From: Phycisphaerales bacterium UBA2402
GTDB lineage: Bacteria > Planctomycetota > Phycisphaerae > Phycisphaerales > UBA1924
DNA length: 17,646 bases
NCBI GenBank assembly: GCA_002343715.1
Contig: DDSA01000244.1
Span: 1-17,646 of the forward strand
Reading direction: 5' to 3'
The notes under the pieces were generated by a model, which worked only from the letters and a program-made list of their open reading frames with translations, ran no database searches and was not told the origin of the DNA. The position numbers and the translations under genes were made by a program. Shown here piece by piece: positions 1 to 7,466 of the stretch. The first letter of the stretch is position 1. Each line of letters begins with the position of its first letter.

Positions 1-55
1 CGTGGCCCACGGGCGGGAGCCCGCATGAGGGCGGTGCTGCGGCGCACTGCCGCGC

Positions 56-71
56 ACTGACGCGACAGTTC
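56..71. repeat. 16-base direct repeat, copy 1 (near-palindromic core)
   Basis: The sequence ACTGACGCGACAGTTC occurs here and again, identical, at 148-163. The inner 14 bases (ACTGACGCGACAGT) are a near-palindrome: 12 of 14 positions are symmetric. Both copies lie in the non-coding DNA next to the primase-helicase gene. A duplicated dyad is typical of a binding site for a dimeric DNA-binding protein, such as a replication initiator, repressor or ParB-like protein, but the binding protein is unknown. Confidence 0.6.
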
Positions 72-147
72 CTATTGATACCTATGCACGCGGGCGCGCC
101 ATCGCACGCGCACGCACGCACGCGGGGTGCGGTCGGCAACGATGGCG

Positions 148-163
148 ACTGACGCGACAGTTC
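148..163. repeat. 16-base direct repeat, copy 2 (near-palindromic core)
   Basis: This is the second exact copy of ACTGACGCGACAGTTC, 92 bases from the first in the same orientation. It is followed within a few bases by a partial third match (GTGACAGTG at about 164-172). It lies about 20 bases beyond the stop codon of the primase-helicase gene. Confidence 0.6.
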
Positions 164-183
164 GTGACAGTGCGGGGCAGCGG

Positions 184-2634
184 TCATACGGGCGGCACCT
201 CCCCGCGCAGGCCGATGCCCTCATAGAACGAGACCATGCCGGTTCCGCGACGGCGCGCAACGCCCGGCGCGGCGGCCATGAGATCGCGTCCGAACGCCTG
301 CTTGGTGCTGACGGCGTTGCGCCCGTCCTGCTCGCACCACCCCTTCCAGGCGTCGTAGAGGTTGTCCACCCATGCTCGATGGCCCACGCCGACAACGCAG
401 CGGTCGCGGATGAAGGCGCCGACAGGGGAGCCGAGGTCCTCCATGTCGCGGATGGCATCCTCGCCGCTCTTGGGCTGGATGAACCGACCGCGCTGCCGGA
501 GTCGCTTCCACCCATCGATCGCCCACAGCAGGATGCCCGGCAACTCGGCGAGCAACTGGTCGGTGAGGGTCACGTCCTCCGTGCCGTAGAACGTGTTGGA
601 CAGCCGTAGCACAAGGAAGCGACCGGCCAACGCCGTGCTGGCGTCGTTGAGACGGGGCAGCTCGTTCGTCAGGAACATGAACCGCGTCGCCAGTTTCATG
701 CTGACGGACCCGAGGAACTTGCGGTCGATGGTCAGGGTGTCCTCGCCGGAGATGCACAGGAGGCGCTCGACGACCGTGCCGACGTTCTCGCCGCCGAATC
801 GGGCGTCGCTGACAATGGCCAGTGACTTCTCGATCAGGGGCTGGAGGCCGAAGTTCCCGGCCAGGCTGCTGGTCGTCGGCCCCACCACGTTGCCCGCGCC
901 GACCAGGCGGGTGACGATGCGGCCGATCGTGCCCTTTCCCGACCGCCTAGGCCCCACGAGGAGCAGCATCTTCTGCTGGCTGGTGTCGCCCGTGAGGCAG
1001 TAGCCCATCCACTCCTGGAGCAGCTCCACGGATTCGAGGTCGTCGCCGAACAACTGCTCGAGGAACTTGATCCAACGCTCTGGCGGCTCGGGGTTGGGCT
1101 CGTAGTCGAAGTCGAGCGCGTTGATGGTGAACAGCGCGGGCGTCGGGGCCAGCACGCGCCCGGTCGGGATATGCAGGTTCAGCGACTTGCAGGGCAGCAA
1201 TTCGAGCGCGGGAGGACGGTCTTTCCCGCCGTCGAGCCAGGATGGCGACACCGTCGATGCGGGCAGGTGAACGAACGCCCGGATGGTGTCGAGTGCCTGC
1301 TTGACCGTCGTCGGGTTGGACTCGAAGTCCACCAGCTCCATCTCGCCCGTCTGCTTGTTGAGCACATACCGCAGCGCCTTGTGCAGCCACGGCTGGAGCC
1401 GCTGCTTGAGCCATTCCTCCTCGACTTGGCAGTAACGGTTCCCGCGCCACTCCATGAGCAGGCCGCCATAGCCGTGCAGCGTGCGGCCGTCGGCGTGTTG
1501 GTTGAACTCGCGTGCATACGCCTCGGCAGTCGGGAGCGTGCGCCGGGGCGACAGCACCAACCTGCCCGTTGCCGGGTCCTTCTGTCCGAGCGGGACAAGA
1601 AGATCGTCACCATCACCGGGCTCGAACGCATCGGTGCAGGCGGGAGCCTCGGGTCGGGGCGGGCTGCGACGGCGGGGCGAGAACGTCTCCGCACAGTCGG
1701 CGATGGCGCAGTCGATCGTCTTCTGCCCGTAGGTGCGCTCCCCGCGTTTCTCGTCCCATTTCTCGCGGAAGAGGCCCGAGCGCCGGAAGAGCCGGTCCAT
1801 GCGGGCCGCGTCTTTGCCGGTCCAGAACGCAAGCAGGTTGCAGAGGGCCTGATCCGCGCCGCTGTGATCGTCGGCATGAAGGGAGGTGTCACCAGCCCAC
1901 AGTTTCTTGAAGCGGTCGCCGTTCTTCGCCGTGCCCGCCCTTTGGATCAACGCCTCGTCGTCGCCGCTGAATCCTGCGGATGCGACGGTGCCGTTGAGGT
2001 GCGGAGGACGCTTCTTCGGCCACAGCCGAATGCACAGGGCATCAAGAGCGGCCTGCCGGTCCTCGACCTCGGCGGGAGTGTCCGGCACCCGCTGCCCGGT
2101 GACGGTGAAGAAGCGATCACGGTCGTAGACCTCGGAGTCCTTGAATCCCGGTATGGCCTTGGACTTGCAGCCGACGCCGTCAGGCTTGCGCCCGGCGATG
2201 AACACCTTCACGCCGCGCCCGCTGGGCGAGATCTCGGTGTAGGAGTTCAGCTCGTTGATGATCTGGCGTGCGGCCGAGACGATGTTCCCGGCGTCGTCGA
2301 TGCACCCGTCCAGGTCGATCCCTGCGAACGGGCCGTCGGCAGTGAAGACGTAACCGATTCCGGCGTATCCGCCCGTCTTCCACGCCGCGACCACCTCATC
2401 AAACGAAGCCCAGGTTGCCGGATCGGTCGAATCCGCGCGCCCACCACCCCGCGCGTTGACGGGGCACTTGGTCTGCTTCCCGCCCCGGGTGATGTACTTC
2501 CAGCACACCCACTGCGGGCGTTCACGCAGGGCTGCGGGGATGCGGGTCGGGTCGAGGGCCGCGAGGGTTGAGGATGTCTCGCGGCCCGCCGTCGGGTCAT
2601 TGGGCTCCGCGTCGCCAGAAGATTCGGTGGTCAC
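184..2634 (-). CDS. Primase-polymerase / SF3 helicase, NrS-1 phage polymerase-like (816 aa)
   Basis: Likely replication protein of the mobile element, combining primer synthesis with DNA unwinding. Seen: an N-terminal PrimPol-like region with GIDLDG at residues 105-110, SYTEISPSG at 131-139 and YDRDRFFTVTG at 170-180. A helix-bundle segment at about 235-315 contains DDHSGADQALCN and resembles the linker of the NrS-1 phage polymerase family. The C-terminal superfamily 3 helicase has a Walker A GPRRSGKGT at 561-569, a Walker B-like LAIVSDAR ending near 612, a sensor asparagine at 657 (LTNELPRL) and a likely arginine finger at 672 (GRF). The chosen start is a GTG whose GTGA overlaps the stop of the upstream gene by 4 bases, with AAGGAGG 13 bases ahead. 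The frame stays open upstream to 3069, but that part is Arg-rich and reads through the neighbouring gene, so it is not coding. Known family members act in phages, satellites and plasmids. Family assignment is firm; the replicon role is inferred. Confidence 0.9.
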   Translation of the reverse strand: MTTESSGDAEPNDPTAGRETSSTLAALDPTRIPAALRERPQWVCWKYITRGGKQTKCPVNARGGGRADSTDPATWASFDEVVAAWKTGGYAGIGYVFTADGPFAGIDLDGCIDDAGNIVSAARQIINELNSYTEISPSGRGVKVFIAGRKPDGVGCKSKAIPGFKDSEVYDRDRFFTVTGQRVPDTPAEVEDRQAALDALCIRLWPKKRPPHLNGTVASAGFSGDDEALIQRAGTAKNGDRFKKLWAGDTSLHADDHSGADQALCNLLAFWTGKDAARMDRLFRRSGLFREKWDEKRGERTYGQKTIDCAIADCAETFSPRRRSPPRPEAPACTDAFEPGDGDDLLVPLGQKDPATGRLVLSPRRTLPTAEAYAREFNQHADGRTLHGYGGLLMEWRGNRYCQVEEEWLKQRLQPWLHKALRYVLNKQTGEMELVDFESNPTTVKQALDTIRAFVHLPASTVSPSWLDGGKDRPPALELLPCKSLNLHIPTGRVLAPTPALFTINALDFDYEPNPEPPERWIKFLEQLFGDDLESVELLQEWMGYCLTGDTSQQKMLLLVGPRRSGKGTIGRIVTRLVGAGNVVGPTTSSLAGNFGLQPLIEKSLAIVSDARFGGENVGTVVERLLCISGEDTLTIDRKFLGSVSMKLATRFMFLTNELPRLNDASTALAGRFLVLRLSNTFYGTEDVTLTDQLLAELPGILLWAIDGWKRLRQRGRFIQPKSGEDAIRDMEDLGSPVGAFIRDRCVVGVGHRAWVDNLYDAWKGWCEQDGRNAVSTKQAFGRDLMAAAPGVARRRGTGMVSFYEGIGLRGEVPPV

Positions 2635-2954
2635 GATGCAACCGCAACCTCCTTCGGGACAGTTCCCTCGCCACGAAGGACACGGAAAGCGTCGTTCCCG
2701 AGTTCGTGCGAGCACATGCCGACGAACACTCGTGCCACGGCGAGCGCGAGCGGGGCACCGGCGTCGAGGACGACGAGCCGTTCCTCTGCGTTGATGGCGT
2801 AACCGGCCTCCAGGCGGACGGCGGATTCCCCGTGCAGGCAGCCCACGGAGAGAATCGCCAAGAGCAGTGTGTCCTCGACCGCGCCCATGTCGGTCGTGTC
2901 GTTGAACTGAATGCGATACACGGAACGGCCAGAGCGTTCGTCCTTGGTGGTCAT
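2631..2954 (-). CDS. Conserved-looking small protein, 107 aa, unknown function
   Basis: I do not recognise a family. The protein is a compact, mixed alpha/beta-looking chain with few low-complexity stretches. The central part alternates hydrophobic segments (LLLAILSVGCLHG near residues 30-42 and LVVLDAGAPLALAVARVFVG near 60-80) without being long enough or hydrophobic enough for a clear membrane span. The start ATG at 2954 is supported by AGGAGG six bases upstream. Its stop overlaps the GTG start of the primase-helicase gene by 4 bases (GTGA), so the two are probably made together. The sigma-like gene ends 53 bases upstream. A role as an accessory factor to the replication protein is plausible from context only. 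Confidence 0.75.
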   Translation of the reverse strand: MTTKDERSGRSVYRIQFNDTTDMGAVEDTLLLAILSVGCLHGESAVRLEAGYAINAEERLVVLDAGAPLALAVARVFVGMCSHELGNDAFRVLRGEGTVPKEVAVAS

Positions 2955-3007
2955 GTTGAGCCTCCTGAGCACATCTACGCGAACGGGGAAACGAGTGGCG
3001 GAGGCGA

Positions 3008-3529
3008 TCACAGGTACTCCTCCAGCCCAGCGTCGCGGAAGACATCCCGGATGCGGGCGCACTGATCACGAAGAGTCCGGCGGGGGATGCCCAACTGCTC
3101 CGCCACCGGCGTCAACGCGTCCCGCTGGAGGAGGTCCACGATCTGGCGCTGGAAGGGCGTCAATCGCGGCAAGACGTTGGCGAGGTCGATCCGCAGGTTG
3201 ATGATGTGTTCCTGCCTGCCGTCGGAGGTCGCGCGGTCCACAAGCACGTCGGCGACGCCATCCAGCGGCTGGGTCGTTCCCCGGCGCTTCTGGGCGTACC
3301 GCTCGCGCAGGAGGGAAGCGATCAGGTTGCTCACGACGGTGTTGATGAACGCCTCGCGCGGCCCGCGGGTGGCGTCGTAGGACTCCCACACGGCCAGGAG
3401 GCGTGCCAGCACTTCGCTGGCGAACGGTTCCATCTCGTCGCTACGCAGGATGCCGCGGAGGTGGAGTTTCTTCATTTCTGCGGAGATGACGATGTTGGTG
3501 AACTGCAGGTCCTTGGGGTCGATTTGCAT
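3008..3529 (-). CDS. Sigma-70-like factor / HTH transcription regulator (173 aa)
   Basis: Residues about 30-82 resemble sigma-70 region 2: a helical stretch with SEVLARLLAVWESYD followed by REAFINTVVSNLIASLLRER and a basic QKRR end. Residues about 118-165 resemble region 4, with LPRLTPFQRQIVDLL followed by the helix-turn-helix PVAEQLGIPRRTLRDQCARI. The length (173 aa) fits a small ECF-like or phage-type sigma factor. ATG at 3529 has AAGGA about nine bases upstream. It is first in a group with the 107-aa protein and the primase-helicase, so it may direct transcription of the element's own genes. No anti-sigma gene is next to it. It could instead be a sigma-like HTH regulator that does not bind polymerase core; the sequence cannot separate these. 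Confidence 0.8.
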   Translation of the reverse strand: MQIDPKDLQFTNIVISAEMKKLHLRGILRSDEMEPFASEVLARLLAVWESYDATRGPREAFINTVVSNLIASLLRERYAQKRRGTTQPLDGVADVLVDRATSDGRQEHIINLRIDLANVLPRLTPFQRQIVDLLQRDALTPVAEQLGIPRRTLRDQCARIRDVFRDAGLEEYL

Positions 3530-3879
3530 GCTGGCGAGTCCTTGATGGGCGCAGCCACAGCGCCGGGGCGCGGGGCCACGTTGAGAGCGGTCGGGGTTGA
3601 GGGCGATTACGAGATGAGAGCCCCGCCTGCTGACGACCGATCAGGCTCGGTGTCGGCGCGGCAAAGGTCGGTGTGCAAGGTGTCGGGCGCTACGGGCCGC
3701 GCTCCGCGCTCGGGGCAGCGGCGAGCGACGGATCGGGTGGTCGGGGGCGTGGTATCACGGCGTCGGCCTTTCTGGTTCGTCATCGCACTATCACGATGAG
3801 GACCAGAGTTTCCGCGCGTAGGTGGTGCATGTTCGTGCACACACGCTCATTCAAAGGTGTTCAGAGGTGTACGTCGTGG
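3530..3879. other. 350-base gap ahead of the sigma-like gene
   Basis: This gap separates the 1036-aa gene from the sigma-like gene and probably carries the promoter for the latter on the minus strand. No consensus -35/-10 pair stands out. It contains a pair of tandem 10-base repeats (3850-3869) and a small inverted repeat GTGCA/TGCAC at about 3827-3840. A 58-codon open frame on the minus strand starts at an ATG near 3783 and ends at 3607. It is Arg/Pro-rich and has no ribosome binding site, so I do not call it a gene. Confidence 0.5.
3850..3869. repeat. Tandem 10-base repeats (TTCAAAGGTG / TTCAGAGGTG)
   Basis: Two adjacent 10-base units differ at one position. They lie ten bases beyond the stop of the 1036-aa gene and upstream of the sigma-like gene. 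A 10-base period places both units on the same face of the helix, as in a regulator binding site. Two units only, so chance is possible. Confidence 0.4.
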
Positions 3880-6800
3880 TCAGCCCAACCGGATGCGATA
3901 GCGACCGTTCGTCTGACCGGGCTTGACGATGACCGTCGCCCAATCTGGATCTGCCCGCAGGTCGTCGAGCATCCGCAGAGCGCTTGCCCGCACGCCCTGA
4001 ATGGAATCCTTCTTCAGTCCCTGTTCACCCGCTTCGATCAATGCCTGCACAACCGCGTGTTGACCGTCGGTTAGCGGAGGCTTCTGCTTGCCGTTGACTG
4101 TGCAGGGCTCGCCACGACGCCCCAGCACGACTGGTGGAGTCGGCGGGGTCTTGGGTGGTGGCGCTGACGAAGCCTTGGGCGCGGGTGCCGCATGTCTCTG
4201 CGGCGCTGGGCCTGCCGTGTTTGAGCGTGTCTTTGTTTCTGCTTCCGCCAGAATCGCCTCATGCACCGCCTGCAATCTCTGGCCGCGCGTGAACAGTTCG
4301 CACGCGCTGCCGTTCACGAACGTCTCCTCGTTCTCGCCGCCGTTGGAGTAAATGAATCCGACGAGGTGATCCTTAAGTGAACGAATCGCCAGCCGAGTAT
4401 CAACCTCCCATGCGAGCGGCTCGCTCACCAGACCGTTGAGAAGCGGCCCAACGCCATTGCTTGCCCCTTCCGCATCGTTCAGGGCTTTCAGAATCGGATC
4501 GATCCATTTGTGCATCTGCTGCTGCACCTGGACGGTGAGGGCGTGAGTGTTGGCGGCTTTCCCACGAACTGGGAGCGACTGCACTCTGGTTCCAAGCGAC
4601 ATCAGCTTCTCGTCCACCGAGACCATTGACGCCAGGAGCGCCCCGATCTGGTCCACACGCTGATGTGGCGTGCCATTCGGCTTGGTATCGCTTGGTGGAG
4701 CGGGTGTTGGGGTCGCCGCCTCCGACGCCTTCCGCGCAGCCGCCTGTGCATCCACCTTCGCCAACATCTGCTTCCAGGTGGCCCGCACACGCTTGTCGTG
4801 CTCGGCGATCAGGTGCTCGCACTGCTTGATAAAGAACTCCTCGGGTGCAGTCAGATCAAACACACGCGGGCCGACCTTCAGCCTCGCTCGTGCGATGAAC
4901 CGCTCCACTTTCTGAAGTTCACCGTTGGTCCATTCGGGAACCGCTGAAAGATCGTCGATGTCGCCTTCGGTCAGCATCCCGACGAGCTGGTCGCAGGAAT
5001 GCTGTGCATCGGCGGCATCGTCAAGGTGCGCGATGTGCGAGAAGCATGTGCTCAGGCGATCGCGGATATTCTCAATCAGGTGGAGGAGCGGATGAGGGTT
5101 GAAACCGACGTGGCACGTCGCCTGCGTTTGCACCATCGCGCTGGCGAGCATCCAGTAGCGATGGAGCATCTGAAGAAACCGCGCGGGCGCGGCAAAGTCC
5201 TTCACTGCCGTGCCGGTAGGACAACGGCACGACACCACCATGAGATTGGCCAGCCGAGACATCTGTTCCTTGATGTGCGGGGACGCCGTTTCCTGGCAGG
5301 CGCTCATCGCCTTCTCAACCGCCGCCTGAATCTCGGCAGGCGTTCCCGCAGGCGCTGCCATCGCTGGGTGCGCCATCATCGCGGCAGACATCAGCATGCC
5401 GAATCGCTCCGGGACATCCATTTCCAGGAGCGTCGGCTCCTTCATCAGCTTCTTGATGCCCTCGAAGCCGGGCCGCTTCAAGATCAGGTTGGCGTGGGCG
5501 GTGACCTCGTCAACCCAGGCCTTGTGGTCGGCCTCAGGCATCGCGTCCGGGTAGTCGCGGCCGATCCGAACGAGATCGCGGGTGACCATGAACAGCACGA
5601 CCACGTCGGCCACGCTTTGGGGATCGGGCTTGACGACCTCCGGCTTGGACGGCCCTGCCTTCTCGGTGCGGGGCGGTAGCGCCAACTCCACACGGACCGC
5701 CTTGATGCGAGAGATGAGTGAATCGAGCGCCGAGAGGTAGGACCACTTCACCACGACGTTGGCGTACCAACGGTCGTGATGTTCAGGCCGCGCCGCGGCG
5801 CTTGCGTCTTTCACCAACGCGAAGACAGCCTCGTGCTGCCCGGCTTCAGCCAATGAGCGGCATGCTTCAAGAATCGCGTCGCTCGACTCTTCGAGGTAGC
5901 TCGTGCTGCCTTCATCGATCGACCAGTAGGGATAGGTGCCGCCATCCACAGGAACACTGCGGCCGCTTTCGTCGGGCTCACCGGGCCGCGATCCCTCGCC
6001 CGGGCCGAACATGCCGATGGCTTCCTGTGCGTATCGGTCGAGCACGTTGCGATGCGTCCAGAGGAACGCGCCTTCCGCGTCGATCGCCTCCACCATCTCC
6101 TTCCAGCCGCGAACGTCGTCCCGCGAAACGCGCTCATTGATGCCGGTACGGCTCCTCACCGCAAGCGGGTTGCGACGGCAGGCGGCGGCCCAGTACAGGA
6201 ACATCAGACGATGACGCTCGACGGCGCGGAGAAGATCGTTCACGCGATCGGTCACCGACGCAACGCCCGTGGCGGCTGACGCCTTGTTGAGCAGCATCGC
6301 CTCCCACCGATCCGCCCGTCTCGCATACTCCGCCCGTGCAAGCAAAGCCTTCGATGCTGGCGGGTCGTAGACCCCCGGGTCTGGGTCGTCGTATATCGCC
6401 AACTCATCGATCGCCTCGTCCAGCAACAGACGTTCGTCCGGTGGCAAAGCGGCCGCGGCTTGAAAGTTGAACGCAGGCGAGCCGTTTGCCGAGTACTCCT
6501 TGGCGAGCAACCCGCGAAGCGTTGCGGCAGCGCCCTCGGTGCCAGCGCGATGGAACACGGTCGATGGCGTCGCCGTCGCGCCCGTCCCAACGAACAGGTA
6601 CGCAGGATCATCGTGTTTCGGGGAAGAGGCGCGATGCTTGACCACGTCGGCCATCGCCGTCTTCGCGGCGGTCACCATCCCGGAGAGCCAGGAAGGGTGC
6701 CGTCCGTTCTTGGGGTATGCGGGATCATTCAGGTCCAGAGCCATCGCCACCTCTTGGGGCGTCAGTTCCGTCTCTGCCTTGAATGAGAACTCCTGCCAGT

Positions 6801-6990
6801 CGTCCGCCCCGGCCTCTTCCGGCACTGCGTGCTGGTGGTTGAGCCGAGCCACCACGAGTTCGGCGATGGCGTTCGTCGGCACAGCGAGCAGTGGGTAGGT
6901 CCCCACGGAGCGTTCGCCTTCGGAGCGCAGGTCGGCGCTGAAGGTCATTTCCTCGTGAACGACAGTGATGAAAACGATCCACTTGCTCAT
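3880..6990 (-). CDS. Large protein of unknown function with C-terminal winged-helix-like domain (1036 aa)
   Basis: I do not recognise the first 850 residues. They are mostly alpha-helical in appearance, soluble, with no signal peptide or membrane span. The extreme N-terminus (MSKWIVFITVV) reads as a beta strand followed by a mixed region. Short acidic linkers occur near residue 350. Two low-complexity Pro/Ala linkers are present, one near 760-780 and one near 935-960. The last 65 residues (LTDGQHAVVQALIEAG through the end GRYRIRLG) resemble a small winged-helix domain that I associate with planctomycete proteins; this suggests DNA binding. I chose the ATG at 6990 because the residues encoded upstream of it look non-coding. 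There is no strong ribosome binding site, but an 18-base perfect palindrome lies 20 bases upstream. The gene follows the ParB-like gene by 68 bases. A structural, regulatory or segregation role is possible; none is shown. Confidence 0.85.
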   Translation of the reverse strand: MSKWIVFITVVHEEMTFSADLRSEGERSVGTYPLLAVPTNAIAELVVARLNHQHAVPEEAGADDWQEFSFKAETELTPQEVAMALDLNDPAYPKNGRHPSWLSGMVTAAKTAMADVVKHRASSPKHDDPAYLFVGTGATATPSTVFHRAGTEGAAATLRGLLAKEYSANGSPAFNFQAAAALPPDERLLLDEAIDELAIYDDPDPGVYDPPASKALLARAEYARRADRWEAMLLNKASAATGVASVTDRVNDLLRAVERHRLMFLYWAAACRRNPLAVRSRTGINERVSRDDVRGWKEMVEAIDAEGAFLWTHRNVLDRYAQEAIGMFGPGEGSRPGEPDESGRSVPVDGGTYPYWSIDEGSTSYLEESSDAILEACRSLAEAGQHEAVFALVKDASAAARPEHHDRWYANVVVKWSYLSALDSLISRIKAVRVELALPPRTEKAGPSKPEVVKPDPQSVADVVVLFMVTRDLVRIGRDYPDAMPEADHKAWVDEVTAHANLILKRPGFEGIKKLMKEPTLLEMDVPERFGMLMSAAMMAHPAMAAPAGTPAEIQAAVEKAMSACQETASPHIKEQMSRLANLMVVSCRCPTGTAVKDFAAPARFLQMLHRYWMLASAMVQTQATCHVGFNPHPLLHLIENIRDRLSTCFSHIAHLDDAADAQHSCDQLVGMLTEGDIDDLSAVPEWTNGELQKVERFIARARLKVGPRVFDLTAPEEFFIKQCEHLIAEHDKRVRATWKQMLAKVDAQAAARKASEAATPTPAPPSDTKPNGTPHQRVDQIGALLASMVSVDEKLMSLGTRVQSLPVRGKAANTHALTVQVQQQMHKWIDPILKALNDAEGASNGVGPLLNGLVSEPLAWEVDTRLAIRSLKDHLVGFIYSNGGENEETFVNGSACELFTRGQRLQAVHEAILAEAETKTRSNTAGPAPQRHAAPAPKASSAPPPKTPPTPPVVLGRRGEPCTVNGKQKPPLTDGQHAVVQALIEAGEQGLKKDSIQGVRASALRMLDDLRADPDWATVIVKPGQTNGRYRIRLG

Positions 6991-7009
6991 CGGACAAGGC
7001 GGCTCCCGG

Positions 7010-7027
7010 TCGGAACCCGGGTTCCGA
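7010..7027. promoter_or_regulatory. 18-base perfect palindrome upstream of the 1036-aa gene
   Basis: TCGGAACCCGGGTTCCGA is identical to its own reverse complement. It lies in the 68-base gap between the ParB-like gene and the 1036-aa gene, 20 bases ahead of the latter's start codon. With no loop it is a poor transcription terminator; it looks like an operator for a symmetric dimer. Candidate binders next door are the ParB-like protein and the 1036-aa protein itself. Confidence 0.6.
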
Positions 7028-7058
7028 TGATCAAGTTTACGGCGGTGGTTCAGGGGGA

Positions 7059-7466
7059 TCAGGCCCGTTTGGCCTGCTGCCAACGGGCACGCTGCCGACC
7101 CCAGTCCGGCTCCCCGGCGATGCTCCGGACCTCGCGCTCGGATACGGCATCCCGGTCACCCGCAACCGGCGGCAGGAAGAGAATGTCCTCCTGAATGTCC
7201 GGGGCGAGATTCAGCAGGTTCACGATCTGGCTCACCCGGGCGCGGGTGACCTGCCCCAGTTCTGCGATGTCGGCAAAGTCCGCGACCTCCCCGAGGCGGA
7301 CGAGGTTGTCGAACCGGATGGCGAGGGCCATCAGCCGAGAGACGCGCGGCACGCGCCCGTCGGGCACGGGGGCCGGGGGCGGCTTCTCACCGGCGTTCAG
7401 AACCCGCTGGCCGGTTCGCCCCGTGGTGAAGTGGACTGTGAAATCGAGCGTCACGCCGTCGTTCAT
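7059..7466 (-). CDS. ParB/KorB-like helix-turn-helix protein (135 aa)
   Basis: Residues about 60-100 form a helix-turn-helix of the ParB/KorB type: DFADIAELGQVTRARVSQIV followed by NLLNLAPDIQEDILFLP. There is no N-terminal ParB nuclease or CTP-binding domain, so this is a short HTH-only relative. The N-terminal 30 residues resemble a beta-rich arm (VTLDFTVHFTTG). The start ATG at 7466 overlaps the recombinase stop by 4 bases (ATGA) and has GAGGAGG seven bases upstream inside the recombinase gene, so translation is coupled. From memory, small HTH genes of this kind commonly follow serine recombinases in planctomycete and alphaproteobacterial elements. Likely job: binding element DNA to assist or direct recombination, or to repress transcription. 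Confidence 0.8.
   Translation of the reverse strand: MNDGVTLDFTVHFTTGRTGQRVLNAGEKPPPAPVPDGRVPRVSRLMALAIRFDNLVRLGEVADFADIAELGQVTRARVSQIVNLLNLAPDIQEDILFLPPVAGDRDAVSEREVRSIAGEPDWGRQRARWQQAKRA

Larger units (their letters stand above)
1..183. other. Non-coding tail beyond the primase-helicase gene, with repeats
   Basis: This stretch lies downstream of the primase-helicase stop and contains no convincing gene. It holds two copies of a 16-base repeat (listed separately) and a short GCAC/ACGC-type simple repeat around 106-124. A small GCGGG/CCCGC inverted repeat sits near 14-25. Repeats next to a replication gene can mark a replication origin or operator region, but no AT-rich unwinding stretch is obvious, so the role is open. 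The window edge cuts the region. Confidence 0.5.

Noticed and set aside
1171..2571. 466-codon open frame on the plus strand
   Set aside because: It is antisense to the primase-helicase gene, whose motifs are clear. High GC keeps the opposite strand open. Its protein has no recognisable motif.
3607..3783. 58-codon open frame between the sigma-like and 1036-aa genes
   Set aside because: It is Arg/Pro/Thr-rich, lacks a ribosome binding site and lies where a promoter is expected. It cannot be excluded, but evidence is too weak.
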